Under the pieces are notes generated by a model. That model was not told where the DNA came from, ran no database searches, and saw only the letters and a list, made by a program, of their open reading frames with translations. A program made the translations under genes and the position numbers. This document shows, piece by piece, positions 9,374 through 20,494 of a stretch of 64,000 nt of DNA (position 1 is the stretch's first letter; the number at the start of each line of letters is the position of its first letter). Source of the DNA: an uncultured Francisellaceae bacterium (GTDB taxonomy: Bacteria > Pseudomonadota > Gammaproteobacteria > UBA6186 > Azoamicaceae); contig CAMFJH010000009.1 in assembly GCA_945956915.1 (NCBI GenBank), positions 1 to 64,000 of the forward strand, given 5' to 3'.

Positions 9374-10927
9374 TCAGTGTTTTGCTGCCCCGGAGGGGTG
9401 GATTCGTGCTAAATCTTTTTCCTTTCGTAAAGAATCTATAGTTGTTTCTTTTTTTAAGTTTTCAAACTCTGTCTGTGCTTTTATTAACATATCATTTATC
9501 CTGCCTCCACTACCGCTTAATCCAGAAGCTCCTTTATTATTGGCAAAATAAGATTTTAACTTGGTTTCAAAGTCATTAATGCTCTTATCTAATGCGATTA
9601 TATCATTCCAACTTTGTGGTTCTAGTGATTCTATGTGGTTTTTTAAATTTGTGAGGTCTGTGGCACGAGCCTCTGCATCTTCTTTTTTTCTTGTGGTGTT
9701 TGCTCTAATTATCCATCCAGTAGTAGTTTTATTTTCTGGATTAGGTTTGTAATCTTGGCTACTATTAATTAATGTTGTAAGTATTTTGATATATCTATCT
9801 CTTTTAGCTTCGAATTGTTCATTTAGCAATTCTTCTTGATGTTTTAATATTCTAAGGTTATGAACAGCTAAATCCTGCTCCTTATTATCACCTTCTTGTA
9901 TTTTTTTTGTTTTATCAAGTAATAGTTTAAGTTCTGCTCCACGATTTTCTGCATATTGAAGTTGTTTTTCTCGCAGTTCAATTAGTGTTTTACTTCGTTT
10001 GAAAAGGCTTTTCTTTTTTTCTGCTGTTAGCTTGCTTTTAATATTTTTTATGTGTTCACTACTTGCCTTAGATAATTCGTTTAATTTTTCTAAAAATTCT
10101 TTTTGTCTAGTTGGGAAAGCCTCGTCCGTTTGTTTTCTTGCCGAAACTTCTGTTGTGGGAGCCTCAGGAAAACCATCATTCTTTTTTTGTTTTGTGAATG
10201 AAGGTATTATAGGTTTTGAATGCGGAGCTTCATGCTGATGAACTTTCAGCGGTGCGGGTTTTTCAGTGAATTGTGGCGTCTCTTCTAAAATTCTCCCTAG
10301 CACTCTATTTGTTTCAGTATTATTGTACTCAAATGTTGCTTTTTTAAGTGTGTCGAGCATGCCAACTTCTAATAATATCTTTTCCAAAGCACTTTCACAT
10401 TGTCTTTTTTCCTCTTCTGATTTTGCATTTCTTAAGTTGTTCGATGCGCTTACATACGCTAAAATTTGGAGGGCCTCTTCTCTAGTGAAGTTACTTAGAT
10501 CTTTGTTTAAAAAAAATCCCATTTGATCTTTTGTTAAATGGGGTATAATATCTAATACTTTCATAAAGTCTGGTTGGGATTCTCTTATCCTTCTGATTTT
10601 TTCTTTGAGAGAACGATTTGAACTATTGTTTACTATTTTTTGTAGTGGAAGAGTATTATTTTCATTTGTATACCTAATTGTTTTTGTTGTATTGCCATCT
10701 ATGCCAGAAACAGTAAGAGTAAAATGAGTCTCATTACCGTCTTCTCCTAGGTTGTGTTTAAAATTACTGACTGTAATAAATCCAGACCTTTCTCTTTCTG
10801 CTCTTATATTGGCTTCAATGTTTTTTTCTCTTTGTAATATTGCTATATCACGTTTATTTGTTTCGGGGTTTATCCCAAAATAGAAACCTTGATCCATATC
10901 TTTGATTTCAGAAGGCTTAGCACTCAT
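9374..10927 (-). CDS. Coiled-coil protein of unknown function
   Basis: 517 residues if started at ATG 10927, chosen because GGAG lies 6 nt upstream (10934-10937); an upstream in-frame ATG at 10990 has no such signal. I do not recognise a family. The N-terminal third has a compact segment with beta character (GFITVSNFKHNLGEDGNETHF). The central part is Pro/Lys/Glu-rich (around residues 240-290). The C-terminal half is a long Lys/Glu/Leu-rich coiled coil (LNELSKASSEHIKNIKSKL...). There is no signal peptide or membrane helix. Composition and size resemble secreted effectors of amoeba-associated Legionellales, which is only an analogy. It stands alone on the minus strand between the Fic promoter region and ahpC. 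Confidence 0.6.
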   Translation of the reverse strand: MSAKPSEIKDMDQGFYFGINPETNKRDIAILQREKNIEANIRAERERSGFITVSNFKHNLGEDGNETHFTLTVSGIDGNTTKTIRYTNENNTLPLQKIVNNSSNRSLKEKIRRIRESQPDFMKVLDIIPHLTKDQMGFFLNKDLSNFTREEALQILAYVSASNNLRNAKSEEEKRQCESALEKILLEVGMLDTLKKATFEYNNTETNRVLGRILEETPQFTEKPAPLKVHQHEAPHSKPIIPSFTKQKKNDGFPEAPTTEVSARKQTDEAFPTRQKEFLEKLNELSKASSEHIKNIKSKLTAEKKKSLFKRSKTLIELREKQLQYAENRGAELKLLLDKTKKIQEGDNKEQDLAVHNLRILKHQEELLNEQFEAKRDRYIKILTTLINSSQDYKPNPENKTTTGWIIRANTTRKKEDAEARATDLTNLKNHIESLEPQSWNDIIALDKSINDFETKLKSYFANNKGASGLSGSGGRINDMLIKAQTEFENLKKETTIDSLRKEKDLARIHPSGAAKH

Positions 10928-11074
10928 TTTTTTCTCCAAAATTTTAATACTGCTTTTTTGGAGTGCATTTTTATGATTTTGTTCCTGCAAGACATAAATG
11001 ATTCGTGTACTTTCACTATTTATAGCATTGCTTTTGTTCCTGCTTGTTATTTCAATAAGCTTTTATCTGGGGGT

Positions 11075-11103
11075 TTGGGCTAAACAGCAAAATGTGGTAT
11101 GCT
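11075..11103 (+). promoter_or_regulatory. Promoter of the peroxiredoxin gene
   Basis: TTGGGC at 11075-11080 and TATGCT at 11098-11103 with a 17-bp spacer form a sigma70-type promoter about 45 bp upstream of the peroxiredoxin ATG. Confidence 0.5.
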
Positions 11104-11147
11104 GAGGATATTGTTTTGGTTGATTTTATGTGTTTTAGGAGAGGCAA

Positions 11148-11753
11148 ATGAGTACATTAGTAGGTAGACAAGCCCCGGATTTCAAGGCGGCAGCCGTATT
11201 GGGCAATGGCCAGATTGTGAATGATTTTCAACGTTCAGTTGTCGCTAAAGGTAAATATTCAATTTTGTTCTTTTATCCCCTAAATTTTACTTTTGTATGC
11301 CCCTCTGAATTAATTGCACTTAATAAACGTTATGAGCAATTTAAAGCCCGTAATGTAGAAGTGATCGGCGTATCCATTGATTCCCATTTTTCCCACAACG
11401 CTTGGCGTAATACCCCTATCGAAGCAGGTGGGATTGGTCAATTAAAATATCCCCTAGTGGCCGATATTACACAAACAATTTCTCAGGCTTATGGCATACA
11501 ACACCCTTTAATGGGCGTTGCTTTTAGAGCTGCCTTTTTAATCGACAAAGAGGGTATTGTGCGGGCCCAAATAGTGAATGATCTGCCCATAGGTCGTGAT
11601 ATCGATGAATTATTACGCTTGGTTGATGCCCTTCAGTTCCATGAACAAAATGGCGAAGTATGCCCCGCAGGTTGGAAAAAAGGCTCTAAAGGCATGGAAG
11701 CTTCGCCTGAAGGTGTTGCTTCCTACCTAGAAGAAAACGCAGAGCAACTCTAA
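11148..11753 (+). CDS. 2-Cys peroxiredoxin (AhpC/TSA, Prx1 type)
   Basis: 201 residues, the usual length for typical 2-Cys peroxiredoxins. The peroxidatic cysteine is in FYPLNFTFVCPSE (about residue 50) and the resolving cysteine in GEVCPAGW (about residue 167); a later segment KGMEASPEGVASYL matches the C-terminal helix. The enzyme reduces hydrogen peroxide and organic peroxides in the cytoplasm. Start ATG at 11148 with AGGAGAGG upstream. pgeF starts 2 bp after its stop, so the gene opens a run that continues through prfC. No dedicated AhpF-type reductase is next to it. Confidence 0.92.
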   Translation: MSTLVGRQAPDFKAAAVLGNGQIVNDFQRSVVAKGKYSILFFYPLNFTFVCPSELIALNKRYEQFKARNVEVIGVSIDSHFSHNAWRNTPIEAGGIGQLKYPLVADITQTISQAYGIQHPLMGVAFRAAFLIDKEGIVRAQIVNDLPIGRDIDELLRLVDALQFHEQNGEVCPAGWKKGSKGMEASPEGVASYLEENAEQL

Positions 11754-11755
11754 AC

Positions 11756-12499
11756 TTGGAATGGTTAACCCCCCATTGGCCTGTTCCACCTAATATTCGC
11801 GCTATAACTACCCTGAAAAGAGGGGGTTATAGCCGTGGTGCGTGTAAAGGCTTGAATTTAGCCACCCACGTCGGTGATGATTTGTTGGCTGTACAAATCA
11901 ACAGGCGTCTTTTAAACTCCGAATTGAGGTTGCCCCAAGAACCCTATTGGTTAACACAGGTGCACGGTACTGCAGTAGTGCCTATTTCTGGCTCTGAAGA
12001 GCTAAAAGAAGCAGATGCCTCTATTAGTTTTAATCCAGGCGAGGTTTGCGTTGTTCTGACAGCCGATTGTTTGCCCATACTGTTATGTGATGAAAAAGGA
12101 ACACGAATAGCCGCTATCCATGCAGGCTGGAGAGGCTTGGCAGCAGGGGTGATAGAAGCCGCTGTAGAACGCTTGGCTTGTTTGCCCAGTACTGTTATGG
12201 CTTGGTTAGGCCCTGCTATAGGACCCGATGCTTTTGAAGTGGGCGAAGATGTACTTGAGATTTTTAAAAATACCCATACTGATATTCAAAAGGCCTTTAA
12301 ATCTATTAACCCAAGCAAATGGAAAGCAGATATTTATACTATCGCTAAGCTTCGGTTAGAAGCCTTAGGCGTTACTCGCATTTTTGGAGGCCATTTTTGT
12401 ACTTATACTGAACATGATCGTTTTTATTCGGCTAGAAGAGCCGCGCAAATGGGATCTCAAACAGGGCGTATGGCAACTTTGATTTGGAGAACAGCTTAA
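11756..12499 (+). CDS. pgeF: Peptidoglycan editing factor PgeF (YfiH/laccase-domain protein)
   Basis: 247 residues of the multicopper-polyphenol-oxidase-like family (COG1496, formerly YfiH), now known to remove misincorporated L-Ser from UDP-MurNAc precursors. Diagnostic segments: N-terminal [53 protein letters not shown] (His that binds metal), [14 protein letters not shown] and the C-terminal [22 protein letters not shown]. The start is TTG at 11756, giving [11 protein letters not shown], the standard start of the family. The stop overlaps the clpB ATG (TAATG). The pgeF-clpB order is common in gammaproteobacteria. Confidence 0.9.
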   Translation: MEWLTPHWPVPPNIRAITTLKRGGYSRGACKGLNLATHVGDDLLAVQINRRLLNSELRLPQEPYWLTQVHGTAVVPISGSEELKEADASISFNPGEVCVVLTADCLPILLCDEKGTRIAAIHAGWRGLAAGVIEAAVERLACLPSTVMAWLGPAIGPDAFEVGEDVLEIFKNTHTDIQKAFKSINPSKWKADIYTIAKLRLEALGVTRIFGGHFCTYTEHDRFYSARRAAQMGSQTGRMATLIWRTA

Positions 12500-15102
12500 T
12501 GAATTTGGAAAAATTAACAAATCAACTGCAATCAGCACTCTCAGAAGCACAGTCCTTGGCCGTGGGTAATGAAAATCCAGCCATTGAACCGATTCATGTC
12601 ATGGGCGCACTCCTAAAAGAAAATAATAGCTCTACCCGGCATTTGTTTGCCAGTTTAGGGGTAGATGTTTTAGGTAAGGATAAAGGCTTGCAGACACAAG
12701 TGAATCAAATGATTCAGCAATTGCCTAAAGTCTCGGGCCATTCGGATTTGGTTTTTTCTAATGATCTGGTGCGTTTGCTAAATGCCGCCGATAAGGAAGC
12801 ACAGAAAAGAAAAGACAGCTATATCTCAAGCGAGTTGTTTTTATTAGCAGCTTTAGAAAGCAATAACCCTTTAGGACGTTTATTGGAAAAAGTGGGTGTT
12901 GAAAAAAAAGCACTGGAAAAAGCCATTGATGAATTAAGAGGTGGGAAAGCTGTGGATGATGCAAATGCCGAAGAACAGAGAAAAGCTTTAGAAAAATATA
13001 CCGTTGATATTACGGCGCGCGCAAGAAAAGGCGATTTGGATCCTGTGATCGGTCGAGATGATGAAATCAGACGTGTTATACAGGTATTACAGCGTAGAAC
13101 TAAAAATAATCCCGTGATTATTGGTGAACCCGGAGTGGGTAAAACAGCGATTGTGGAAGGATTGGCACAAAGAATAGTGAATGGCGAAGTGCCCGAGAGC
13201 TTAAAACACAAGCGCGTACTGGCCCTAGATATGGGCGCTTTGATTGCAGGCGCCAAGTACCGGGGCGAATTTGAAGAACGCTTGAAAGCGGTTTTACATG
13301 ATCTGGCCAAAGAAGAAGGATCGGTTATTTTATTTATCGATGAATTGCATGTGATGGTGGGTGCTGGGAAAGCAGAAGGGGCCATGGATGCCGGGAATAT
13401 GTTAAAACCTGCGCTAGCAAGAGGTGAGTTGCACTGCGTGGGGGCGACAACACTGGATGAATATCGTAAATATATCGAAAAGGATGCGGCCCTAGAACGT
13501 CGTTTTCAAAAAGTATTGGTCAATGAGCCTACTGTAGAAGATACGATTGCGATTCTTCGGGGGCTCAAAGAAAAATATGAATTGCATCATGGTGTGGATA
13601 TTACGGATCCTGCTATTGTTGCAGCGGCTGTGTTATCACATCGCTATATTCCCGATAGACAATTACCCGATAAGGCCATTGATCTCATAGACGAAGCCGC
13701 GAGTTCCATTCGTATGGAAATCGATTCTAAACCCATGGCTATGGATAAAATTGAACGTCGTTTGATTCAATATAAAATTGAATACGAGTCTTTAAAACAT
13801 GAAAAAGATGAAGCTTCTAAAAAGCGTTTAGCAAAATTAGAAACCGATATTGCTGAAATAGAAAAAGAATATCAGGCCTTGGATAAAGTGTGGAAAGCCG
13901 AAAAAGCCAATCTGGTGGGGGCGCAGCATATTAAAGAAGAATTGGAAAAAGCGCGTATGGAATTGAGCACTGCAATGCGCGCAACCGATTATGCCAAAAT
14001 GTCCGAATTACAATACGGTCGTATCCCGGAATTGGAAAAACGATTGGCCATTGCAAGTCAAGCCGAAATTCAAGAAACAACTTTATTGCGTAATAAAGTA
14101 ACAGAACAAGAAATAGCCGATGTGGTTTCTCGATGGACAGGGATCCCCGTTTCCAAAATGCTAGAAGGCGAGCGCGAGAAATTATTAAAAATTGAAGAAG
14201 CATTGGGTAAACGTGTGGTAGGGCAAACAGAAGCCTTACAAGCTGTGGCCAATGCTGTCAGACGCTCGCGTGCAGGGTTGGCGGATCCGAATAGACCTGT
14301 GGGTTCATTTTTGTTTTTGGGGCCTACAGGCGTTGGTAAAACTGAAGTGTGTAAGGCATTGGCTGCCTTTTTATTTGATACTGAAGACGCAATGGTGCGT
14401 ATTGATATGTCCGAGTTTATGGAAAAACATGCTGTTGCGCGTTTAATCGGAGCACCTCCAGGTTATGTAGGGTACGAGGAAGGTGGGTATTTGACTGAAG
14501 CCATTAGACGTAGGCCTTATAGTGTGATTTTATTGGATGAAATTGAAAAAGCCCATCCGGATATTTTTAATATCTTATTGCAAGTCCTAGACGATGGTCG
14601 TTTAACCGATGGACAAGGTAGAACCGTTGATTTTAGAAACGCGGTGATTGTTATGACTTCTAATTTGGGTTCTCAGGTGATTCAAGAACTCACCGGAAAA
14701 GTGGATTATCCGACTATTAAAACTTCGGTTTTGGAAATTGTGAGTCAACATTTTAGGCCTGAGTTTATTAATCGTATTGATGAAATTGTGGTATTCTCGC
14801 CTTTAGGAAAAGAAAATATCAGAATGATTACAGATATACAATTAAAGCATTTAGAAGACAGATTAAAATCACAAAATATACAATTGTCCATCACGGATGA
14901 AGCCTTGGACAAATTAGCAGAAGCCGGGTATGATCCGGTGTATGGTGCGCGCCCTTTAAAACGTGTTGTACGTCAAACCCTAGAAAATCCTCTGGCTCAA
15001 GCCCTATTATCAGGTCGTTTTGCACCGGGTGATACGATACGAGTCAGTTTTAAAAATAATCAAATGGATTTTGATAAAGCACCGAGTACTGTAACTACCT
15101 AA
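12499..15102 (+). CDS. clpB: ATP-dependent disaggregase ClpB
   Basis: 867 residues, matching ClpB (857-865). ATG at 12499 ([14 protein letters not shown]) is preferred over one 15 bp upstream because it starts at the conserved N-domain and overlaps the pgeF stop. Domains in order: Clp_N repeats (1-150), AAA1 with Walker A GEPGVGKT and Walker B ILFIDELH, the ClpB-specific coiled-coil M-domain (about 410-530), AAA2 with Walker A GPTGVGKT and Walker [12 protein letters not shown], and the ClpB C-terminal domain ([14 protein letters not shown]). It lacks the ClpP-binding tripeptide loop context of ClpA/ClpX. It works with DnaK to solubilise aggregates. No heat-shock promoter was found directly upstream; it is read through from pgeF. 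Confidence 0.97.
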   Translation: MNLEKLTNQLQSALSEAQSLAVGNENPAIEPIHVMGALLKENNSSTRHLFASLGVDVLGKDKGLQTQVNQMIQQLPKVSGHSDLVFSNDLVRLLNAADKEAQKRKDSYISSELFLLAALESNNPLGRLLEKVGVEKKALEKAIDELRGGKAVDDANAEEQRKALEKYTVDITARARKGDLDPVIGRDDEIRRVIQVLQRRTKNNPVIIGEPGVGKTAIVEGLAQRIVNGEVPESLKHKRVLALDMGALIAGAKYRGEFEERLKAVLHDLAKEEGSVILFIDELHVMVGAGKAEGAMDAGNMLKPALARGELHCVGATTLDEYRKYIEKDAALERRFQKVLVNEPTVEDTIAILRGLKEKYELHHGVDITDPAIVAAAVLSHRYIPDRQLPDKAIDLIDEAASSIRMEIDSKPMAMDKIERRLIQYKIEYESLKHEKDEASKKRLAKLETDIAEIEKEYQALDKVWKAEKANLVGAQHIKEELEKARMELSTAMRATDYAKMSELQYGRIPELEKRLAIASQAEIQETTLLRNKVTEQEIADVVSRWTGIPVSKMLEGEREKLLKIEEALGKRVVGQTEALQAVANAVRRSRAGLADPNRPVGSFLFLGPTGVGKTEVCKALAAFLFDTEDAMVRIDMSEFMEKHAVARLIGAPPGYVGYEEGGYLTEAIRRRPYSVILLDEIEKAHPDIFNILLQVLDDGRLTDGQGRTVDFRNAVIVMTSNLGSQVIQELTGKVDYPTIKTSVLEIVSQHFRPEFINRIDEIVVFSPLGKENIRMITDIQLKHLEDRLKSQNIQLSITDEALDKLAEAGYDPVYGARPLKRVVRQTLENPLAQALLSGRFAPGDTIRVSFKNNQMDFDKAPSTVTT

Positions 15103-15103
15103 A

Positions 15104-16963
15104 ATGATAAACGCTTGGACTAAAACACGTAATCGCAGAATTGCGATTTTGCATGATATTTGTTTAATTCCCTTAGCTTGGTTTGGGGCTTTTTGGCTGC
15201 GGTTTAATTTTGATGGTATTCCTACCAACGAATTTAAATTAGCAGTCTATGCTTTGCCGCTTATTTTAATCACCCAAATTATGGCCTATTGGGTATTTCG
15301 TTTATATCGGGGCGTTTGGCGCTTTGCCTCTATGCCAGATTTAATGCGAATTTTAAAAGCCGTATTGGTGGGTTTTTCTTTTGCATTATTGTTTTTATTT
15401 TTTACAATCCGTTTAGAGGGTATTCCCCGTTCTGTTTTTCCCATATATGCCATGTTGTTAATTATTGGATTGGGTGGCTCTCGTTTTTTTGTGCGATGGT
15501 TAAAGGAAGGCAAAAAATGGGGGAAAGAAGGCACACGTGTATTAATTGTAGGCGCTGGTAAGGCAGGAGAAGGGCTGGTTCGCGATTTATTAAGACAAAG
15601 CACTCGGCAATATGCTCCTGTTGCTTTTGTAGATGATAAATTAAACCAGCAGCGTCAAGAAATTCATGGTATCCGGGTTGTGGGCACTTGTGAAGATATC
15701 CCTCGAGTGGTTCAAGAATATCACATTGGGTTAATTATGATTGCAGCGCCTTCCGCGCGTGCTGCTGATATGCGTAGGATTTTAAGTTTTTGTGAAAATA
15801 CAGCTTGCCCTGTACATACATTACCCGGTCTTTCCAATTTGGTGGCAGGGCGCGTCAGCGTAGATGCTTTAAGGGCGGTGTCATTAGAAGATTTATTAGG
15901 GCGCGATCCGGTCGCTTTGGATTGGGAAGAGATTCGCGAAGGGATCTGCGAAAAAGTGGTTTTAGTCACAGGGGGTGGGGGTTCAATTGGCTCGGAATTA
16001 TGTAGACAAATTGCACGTTTAAATCCTGCCGCATTGCTTATTGTTGAACGGTCTGAATTTAATTTATTTAGCATAGAACAAGAGTTTGCTAGAGAATACC
16101 CAGAGATTAAGCTCATACCCTATTTATTGGATGTAGGCGACTCCATGGGTATGGAGGCTTTATTTATACAGCATCGCCCAGAATTAATTTTTCACGCAGC
16201 GGCTTATAAGCATGTGCCTTTATTACAAAATCAACCCAGAGAAGCGGTACAAAATAATGTATTGGGTACCCATACCTTAGCACAATTGGCTTTAGCGTTT
16301 AAGGTGAAAAAATTTATACTCGTTTCTACTGATAAAGCCGTTAACCCTACAAACATTATGGGGGCTACCAAACGCGCTTCAGAAATTATTTGCCAAGCTT
16401 TAAATGCAGAAGGATCTACCCAATTTATTACCGTGCGTTTTGGTAATGTCTTGGGCTCTGCGGGCAGTGTAGTCCCTATTTTTAAAGCACAATTAGAAGC
16501 AGGTGGGCCGCTAACCGTTACCCATCCTGAGATTACTCGATTTTTTATGACCATTCCAGAAGCCTGTCAATTGATTTTGCAAGCACTGGTTTTAGGCCAA
16601 GGTGGTGAAATTTTTGTTTTGGATATGGGAGAGCCTATCAAGATTCGGTTTTTGGCAGAACAAATGATTCAATTGGCCGGCAAAAAACTGGGGGAAGACA
16701 TAGAAATTGTGTACACAGGTTTAAGACCGGGTGAAAAATTATTTGAAGAATTATTTTATCCCGAAGAATTATTGAAAGCGACTGCGCATGAAAAAATTAT
16801 GCAGGCTTCTACTAAAGCATGCGAGTTCAACAGCTTGGTAAATATCATCCACCAAAGCGAAAAAGCCGTTATAAAATGTAATAATCTCGAGATTATCAGG
16901 CATTTAAAAACATTAGTTCCCGAATTAGAATATACAGACGAGCGTATTTATGCAGAATCCTGA
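15104..16963 (+). CDS. WbpM/FlaA1-type UDP-GlcNAc dehydratase (CapD family)
   Basis: 619 residues. Four N-terminal transmembrane helices (about residues 10-130), a first Rossmann segment with [18 protein letters not shown] (CoA-binding-like), and a catalytic SDR domain with [17 protein letters not shown] for NAD(P). The catalytic region reads [19 protein letters not shown], with Met in place of the SDR Tyr, the S-M-K arrangement of WbpM. Such enzymes convert UDP-GlcNAc to a 4-keto-6-deoxy sugar for LPS O-antigen or capsule. No other glycan genes are nearby, so the product's use is not shown. Start ATG 1 nt after the clpB stop; its end overlaps prfC by 14 nt. Confidence 0.9.
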   Translation: MINAWTKTRNRRIAILHDICLIPLAWFGAFWLRFNFDGIPTNEFKLAVYALPLILITQIMAYWVFRLYRGVWRFASMPDLMRILKAVLVGFSFALLFLFFTIRLEGIPRSVFPIYAMLLIIGLGGSRFFVRWLKEGKKWGKEGTRVLIVGAGKAGEGLVRDLLRQSTRQYAPVAFVDDKLNQQRQEIHGIRVVGTCEDIPRVVQEYHIGLIMIAAPSARAADMRRILSFCENTACPVHTLPGLSNLVAGRVSVDALRAVSLEDLLGRDPVALDWEEIREGICEKVVLVTGGGGSIGSELCRQIARLNPAALLIVERSEFNLFSIEQEFAREYPEIKLIPYLLDVGDSMGMEALFIQHRPELIFHAAAYKHVPLLQNQPREAVQNNVLGTHTLAQLALAFKVKKFILVSTDKAVNPTNIMGATKRASEIICQALNAEGSTQFITVRFGNVLGSAGSVVPIFKAQLEAGGPLTVTHPEITRFFMTIPEACQLILQALVLGQGGEIFVLDMGEPIKIRFLAEQMIQLAGKKLGEDIEIVYTGLRPGEKLFEELFYPEELLKATAHEKIMQASTKACEFNSLVNIIHQSEKAVIKCNNLEIIRHLKTLVPELEYTDERIYAES

Positions 16964-18527
16964 AAAAAAATCGCGATGTACTTTTGCGATTATATCTCAC
17001 CCCGATGCAGGTAAAACCACCATTACTGAAAAACTATTATTATTTGGAGGTGCTATTCAATTAGCGGGTACTGTAAAGGGCAGAAAAGCCTCTAGACATG
17101 CCACTTCGGATTGGATGGAATTAGAAAAACAAAGAGGTATTTCGGTAACCACTTCGGTGATGCAGTTTCCGTATAAAAACCGAATGATGAATTTGTTGGA
17201 TACCCCAGGCCATGAAGATTTCTCTGAAGACACCTATAGAACCTTAACGGCAGTCGATTCAGCCTTGATGGTGATTGATGCGGTAAAAGGTGTTGAAAGT
17301 CGCACCATTAAATTAATGGAAGTGTGTCGTTTGCGCGATACACCCATTTTAACCTTTATTAATAAAATGGATCGAGACTCACGAGAACCGATTGAATTAT
17401 TAGATGAAATAGAAAACGTTTTAAAAATGAAATGTGCACCTATCACTTGGCCAATCGGTATGGGTAAGCATTTTAAGGGCATTTATCACCTGACTTTAAA
17501 TAAAATATGTTTGTATGATGCTGGAAAAAATGATCGCATTCAAGAAGGTAATATTATTGAAGGCTTGGATAACCCAGAATTAGATGCCAAAATTGGGGCG
17601 AAATTGGCAGAGGAGTTTAGGGATGAAATGGCATTGGTATTGGGTGCCAGTCATGCTTTTGATGCAGTACAATATGCAGCAGGCAGCTTAACACCGGTAT
17701 TTTTTGGTTCGGCGATTAATAATTTTGGGGTCCGAGAATTGTTAGATGCTTTTGCCGCCTATGCGCCTCTACCGCAAGCTAGAGAAACCCATAGCCGTAT
17801 GGTGAAGGCAGAAGAAGAAAAATTTTCAGGCTTTGTGTTTAAAATACAAGCGAATATGGATCCCCAGCACAGAGATCGCATTGCCTTTATGCGTATTTGT
17901 TCTGGACAATACCAGCAAGGTATGAAAATGCGCCATGTGCGTTTGGGCAAAGATATTCAAATTTCCAATGCCTTAACTTTTATGGCAGGTGAGCGGGATA
18001 GGGTGGTAGAAGCCGAACCAGGAGATATCATTGGTTTGCACAATCACGGCACTATTCAAATTGGAGATACTTTTACCCAAGGCGAAAATTTAAAATTTGT
18101 AGGGATCCCCTATTTTGCGCCTGAACTATTCAGAGCCGTAAGACCCAAAGATCCCCTTAAAGCCAAAGCCTTGCAAAAAGGGCTTATTCAGCTTTCAGAA
18201 GAGGGTGCTACCCAAGTGTTTCGACCTTTGAATAATAATAAGATTATTTTAGGGGCTGTGGGCGTATTGCAGTTTGATGTGGTCGCGCATCGCTTACAAT
18301 TTGAATACAATGTTGATTGCGTATACGATACCATCACCGTAGCCACTGCGCGTTGGGTACGCGCTAAAGATCCCAAAAAACTAGAAGAGTTTAGAAAAAA
18401 AGTCCCCGATCATTTAAGCTTGGATGGGGGAGAGAACTTAGCCTATCTGGCCCCCAGCATAGTTAATCTAAATCTTTTAATGGAACGATGGCCCGATATT
18501 ATTTTTAGTGATACCCGAGAGCATTAG
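16950..18527 (+). CDS. prfC: Peptide chain release factor 3
   Basis: 525 residues, the size of RF3 (529 in E. coli). G1 [11 protein letters not shown]2 region [14 protein letters not shown]3 [14 protein letters not shown] and G4 FINKMDRD are intact; the rest follows RF3 (domain II and [24 protein letters not shown]). RF3 is the GTPase that recycles RF1/RF2 after termination. It starts inside the end of the dehydratase gene, so it is co-translated, an unusual partner for RF3 and best read as a shared transcript only. It ends 40 bp before a convergent gene. Confidence 0.96.
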   Translation: MQNPEKKSRCTFAIISHPDAGKTTITEKLLLFGGAIQLAGTVKGRKASRHATSDWMELEKQRGISVTTSVMQFPYKNRMMNLLDTPGHEDFSEDTYRTLTAVDSALMVIDAVKGVESRTIKLMEVCRLRDTPILTFINKMDRDSREPIELLDEIENVLKMKCAPITWPIGMGKHFKGIYHLTLNKICLYDAGKNDRIQEGNIIEGLDNPELDAKIGAKLAEEFRDEMALVLGASHAFDAVQYAAGSLTPVFFGSAINNFGVRELLDAFAAYAPLPQARETHSRMVKAEEEKFSGFVFKIQANMDPQHRDRIAFMRICSGQYQQGMKMRHVRLGKDIQISNALTFMAGERDRVVEAEPGDIIGLHNHGTIQIGDTFTQGENLKFVGIPYFAPELFRAVRPKDPLKAKALQKGLIQLSEEGATQVFRPLNNNKIILGAVGVLQFDVVAHRLQFEYNVDCVYDTITVATARWVRAKDPKKLEEFRKKVPDHLSLDGGENLAYLAPSIVNLNLLMERWPDIIFSDTREH

Positions 18528-18567
18528 CTTTGCCCTCTCACTCGGTTGCTGCCACTCTCAATTATTC

Positions 18568-19614
18568 CTACTTTAGTTTTTGATTTTTGCGTTCATATTC
18601 AGTAACCATTGTTGCAACTCTATCTATCGCAGCTTGTGCTAAATCTGCGATTTCCAAATATTTTTTTTTGGCATCTTTATTATCTTCTATTGTATTATCC
18701 ATTTTAAAAGAAGAGAGTATGGGTGTGGGATGTAATTTGTGTAATGTGGTATTAAAAAGTTTTATTAAATCATCTAAAGGTTCCATCAAGCCAGGTATAT
18801 GTTGTGCGATATAAAACATCAGCATTTTCAGAGTAGGCACTTGTTGCGAACGTAATTTAGAAGCAGCCTCTTCTAAGGCCCTCTGATCTTCATCATTTAA
18901 AAGCCAATGTAGCGTTAGAGCAACGCGACCATCAGCAGCTTTGATGAGTGTGAAAAAACTATTACTATGTGTGGTTAAAATACCACTTAAAACGCCCATA
19001 CCTTCGGGAGAACAGACAGTCTCATGTGTACTAATAGGCAGTAATTTAGATGGGTTGGCAAATACATTTTGAAGTCCATCGCATAAAAGTGTACTTTCTG
19101 GGCGGGTAGTGCATAAGGCGACTTCGCAATCAGTCTTAAATGCCCCCCCAGCTTTTAGTGCAGTATCTAATTGTGGATCTCCATGTACCCAGTAATGAGG
19201 TCTAATTAATAAGGGCACACCTGTCCAAGGCATATTTTGTGTAATCACCGATATTTCAATTTGATTGGGATTGATATTGGACTCTACTAATAGTTTTTTT
19301 ACAGTATCAGGTAAAAAATTTAAAGTTTCTTTTGGACATTTTAAAGTTAGTACTGTGTGAGGAATACCTGAGGCATTCATCTCAGAAAAATTCTCATTGG
19401 GACTGTAAGGGTGAAATAAAGGCGTTCGGGGCACTGGAAATCCTTCATTATAATGAGCAGTCACCCGTTCTGCTTCTAGTCCTAGGCTTAAACGTACATA
19501 TAATTCAGTATCACTCAGGTTATAGCTTTGAGCTATAAAAGGGGTATTTAGAAATTGATCTAATATTTTATTGTCTTCTATCTTTATTTTTATTTCACTT
19601 GAATCTACAGACAT
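18568..19614 (-). CDS. Hypothetical protein
   Basis: 348 residues with no family I recognise. The ATG at 19614 has GGAG 7 nt upstream (19622-19625), so translation is likely. The sequence is globular with mixed alpha/beta character, no signal peptide and no membrane segment; a cysteine/charged stretch (TDCEVALCTTRPES) and a Lys/Glu-rich helical C-terminus (EIADLAQAAIDRVATMVTEYERKNQ) are visible. It is single, minus strand, between prfC and a phosphoribosyltransferase of opposite direction. Confidence 0.55.
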   Translation of the reverse strand: MSVDSSEIKIKIEDNKILDQFLNTPFIAQSYNLSDTELYVRLSLGLEAERVTAHYNEGFPVPRTPLFHPYSPNENFSEMNASGIPHTVLTLKCPKETLNFLPDTVKKLLVESNINPNQIEISVITQNMPWTGVPLLIRPHYWVHGDPQLDTALKAGGAFKTDCEVALCTTRPESTLLCDGLQNVFANPSKLLPISTHETVCSPEGMGVLSGILTTHSNSFFTLIKAADGRVALTLHWLLNDEDQRALEEAASKLRSQQVPTLKMLMFYIAQHIPGLMEPLDDLIKLFNTTLHKLHPTPILSSFKMDNTIEDNKDAKKKYLEIADLAQAAIDRVATMVTEYERKNQKLK

Positions 19615-19752
19615 TCTCGTTCTCCAATAACAATGCTTAAACTCTTATTATCCATTTTTCTTGCAAGTTTGTCACACAACTCTGCCCCGGCTTGCTTTTG
19701 AAAGCCATTGAAGCTAACTTGTAAGAAGTATGAACAGGATACAGAGTATTTT

Positions 19753-20373
19753 ATGCAATTTAAAGATAGAACGGAAGCTGCCCATTTATTATTAAAAAAA
19801 CTTTTAAAATTTAAGGAAAAAAAGCCTATTGTATTAGGTATTCCGCGTGGTGCAGTTCCCATGGCGAGTATTATAGCTAAGGGCTTAGAAACTGAATTGG
19901 GTGTTGTACTTGTGCACAAAATACCTTCCCCTTTTAATGAAGAGTTTGGTATTGGTTCCGTTGGGCTTTCAGGACATATTGATCGAATGGAATCGATGGG
20001 TTCTGATGAAATTCCGGAAGTGTATTGGAAGACGGAAGCCACACGACAAAAATCTCGATTAGAGGCCAGACAAAAAGCCTATGGTTTAGAAAATCCCAAT
20101 TATAAAGATCGTTGGGTAATTATTATTGATGACGGTATTGCTACGGGTGTAACGATCTTAAGCGCTGTTCATGAGGTGCAGGCTTTTGATCCGATAGGGA
20201 TCATATTAGCAACGCCTGTTGCTTCTAGAGAAAGTATAGAAATGTTGGAATCGATGGTTTATGAAATCATTGTGTTACAGGTGCCGGATCATTTTAATGC
20301 GGTAGGACAATTTTATGAAAATTTTACACAAGTAGAAGATGACGAAGTCATTCAATTATTAAAACAAGAGTGA
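19753..20373 (+). CDS. Phosphoribosyltransferase-domain protein
   Basis: 206 residues from ATG 19753, the start that matches relatives (MQFKDRTEAAHLL); an ATG 45 bp upstream would add a Lys/Tyr-rich tail not seen in the family. It belongs to the type I phosphoribosyltransferase fold (COG1926 type): PIVLGIPRGAVPMASIIA, and the PRPP-binding loop VIIIDDGIATGVT. The family includes uncharacterised predicted phosphoribosyltransferases often found with hydrolases; here nothing adjacent indicates the base substrate. It could act in nucleobase salvage or in stress, but that is a guess. Confidence 0.75.
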   Translation: MQFKDRTEAAHLLLKKLLKFKEKKPIVLGIPRGAVPMASIIAKGLETELGVVLVHKIPSPFNEEFGIGSVGLSGHIDRMESMGSDEIPEVYWKTEATRQKSRLEARQKAYGLENPNYKDRWVIIIDDGIATGVTILSAVHEVQAFDPIGIILATPVASRESIEMLESMVYEIIVLQVPDHFNAVGQFYENFTQVEDDEVIQLLKQE

Positions 20374-20494
20374 TGTATCATATATTAGAGAAGTTACGCG
20401 CATTTATTTTGTATGGAACAAAAGATAATTTTACATGCCTCTCTTTATATGTTAAAATTTTAATTAAAATAATTCACTTAGGAGGTACATGCAT

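Noticed and set aside
12819-13385. A 188-codon minus-strand ORF inside clpB
   Set aside because: It lies wholly antisense to a full-length ClpB with intact motifs and has no RBS; it is a codon-bias shadow.
19605-20042. A 145-codon minus-strand ORF over the phosphoribosyltransferase gene
   Set aside because: The plus strand carries an intact PRPP loop and a matching family start; the antisense frame has low complexity and no motif.
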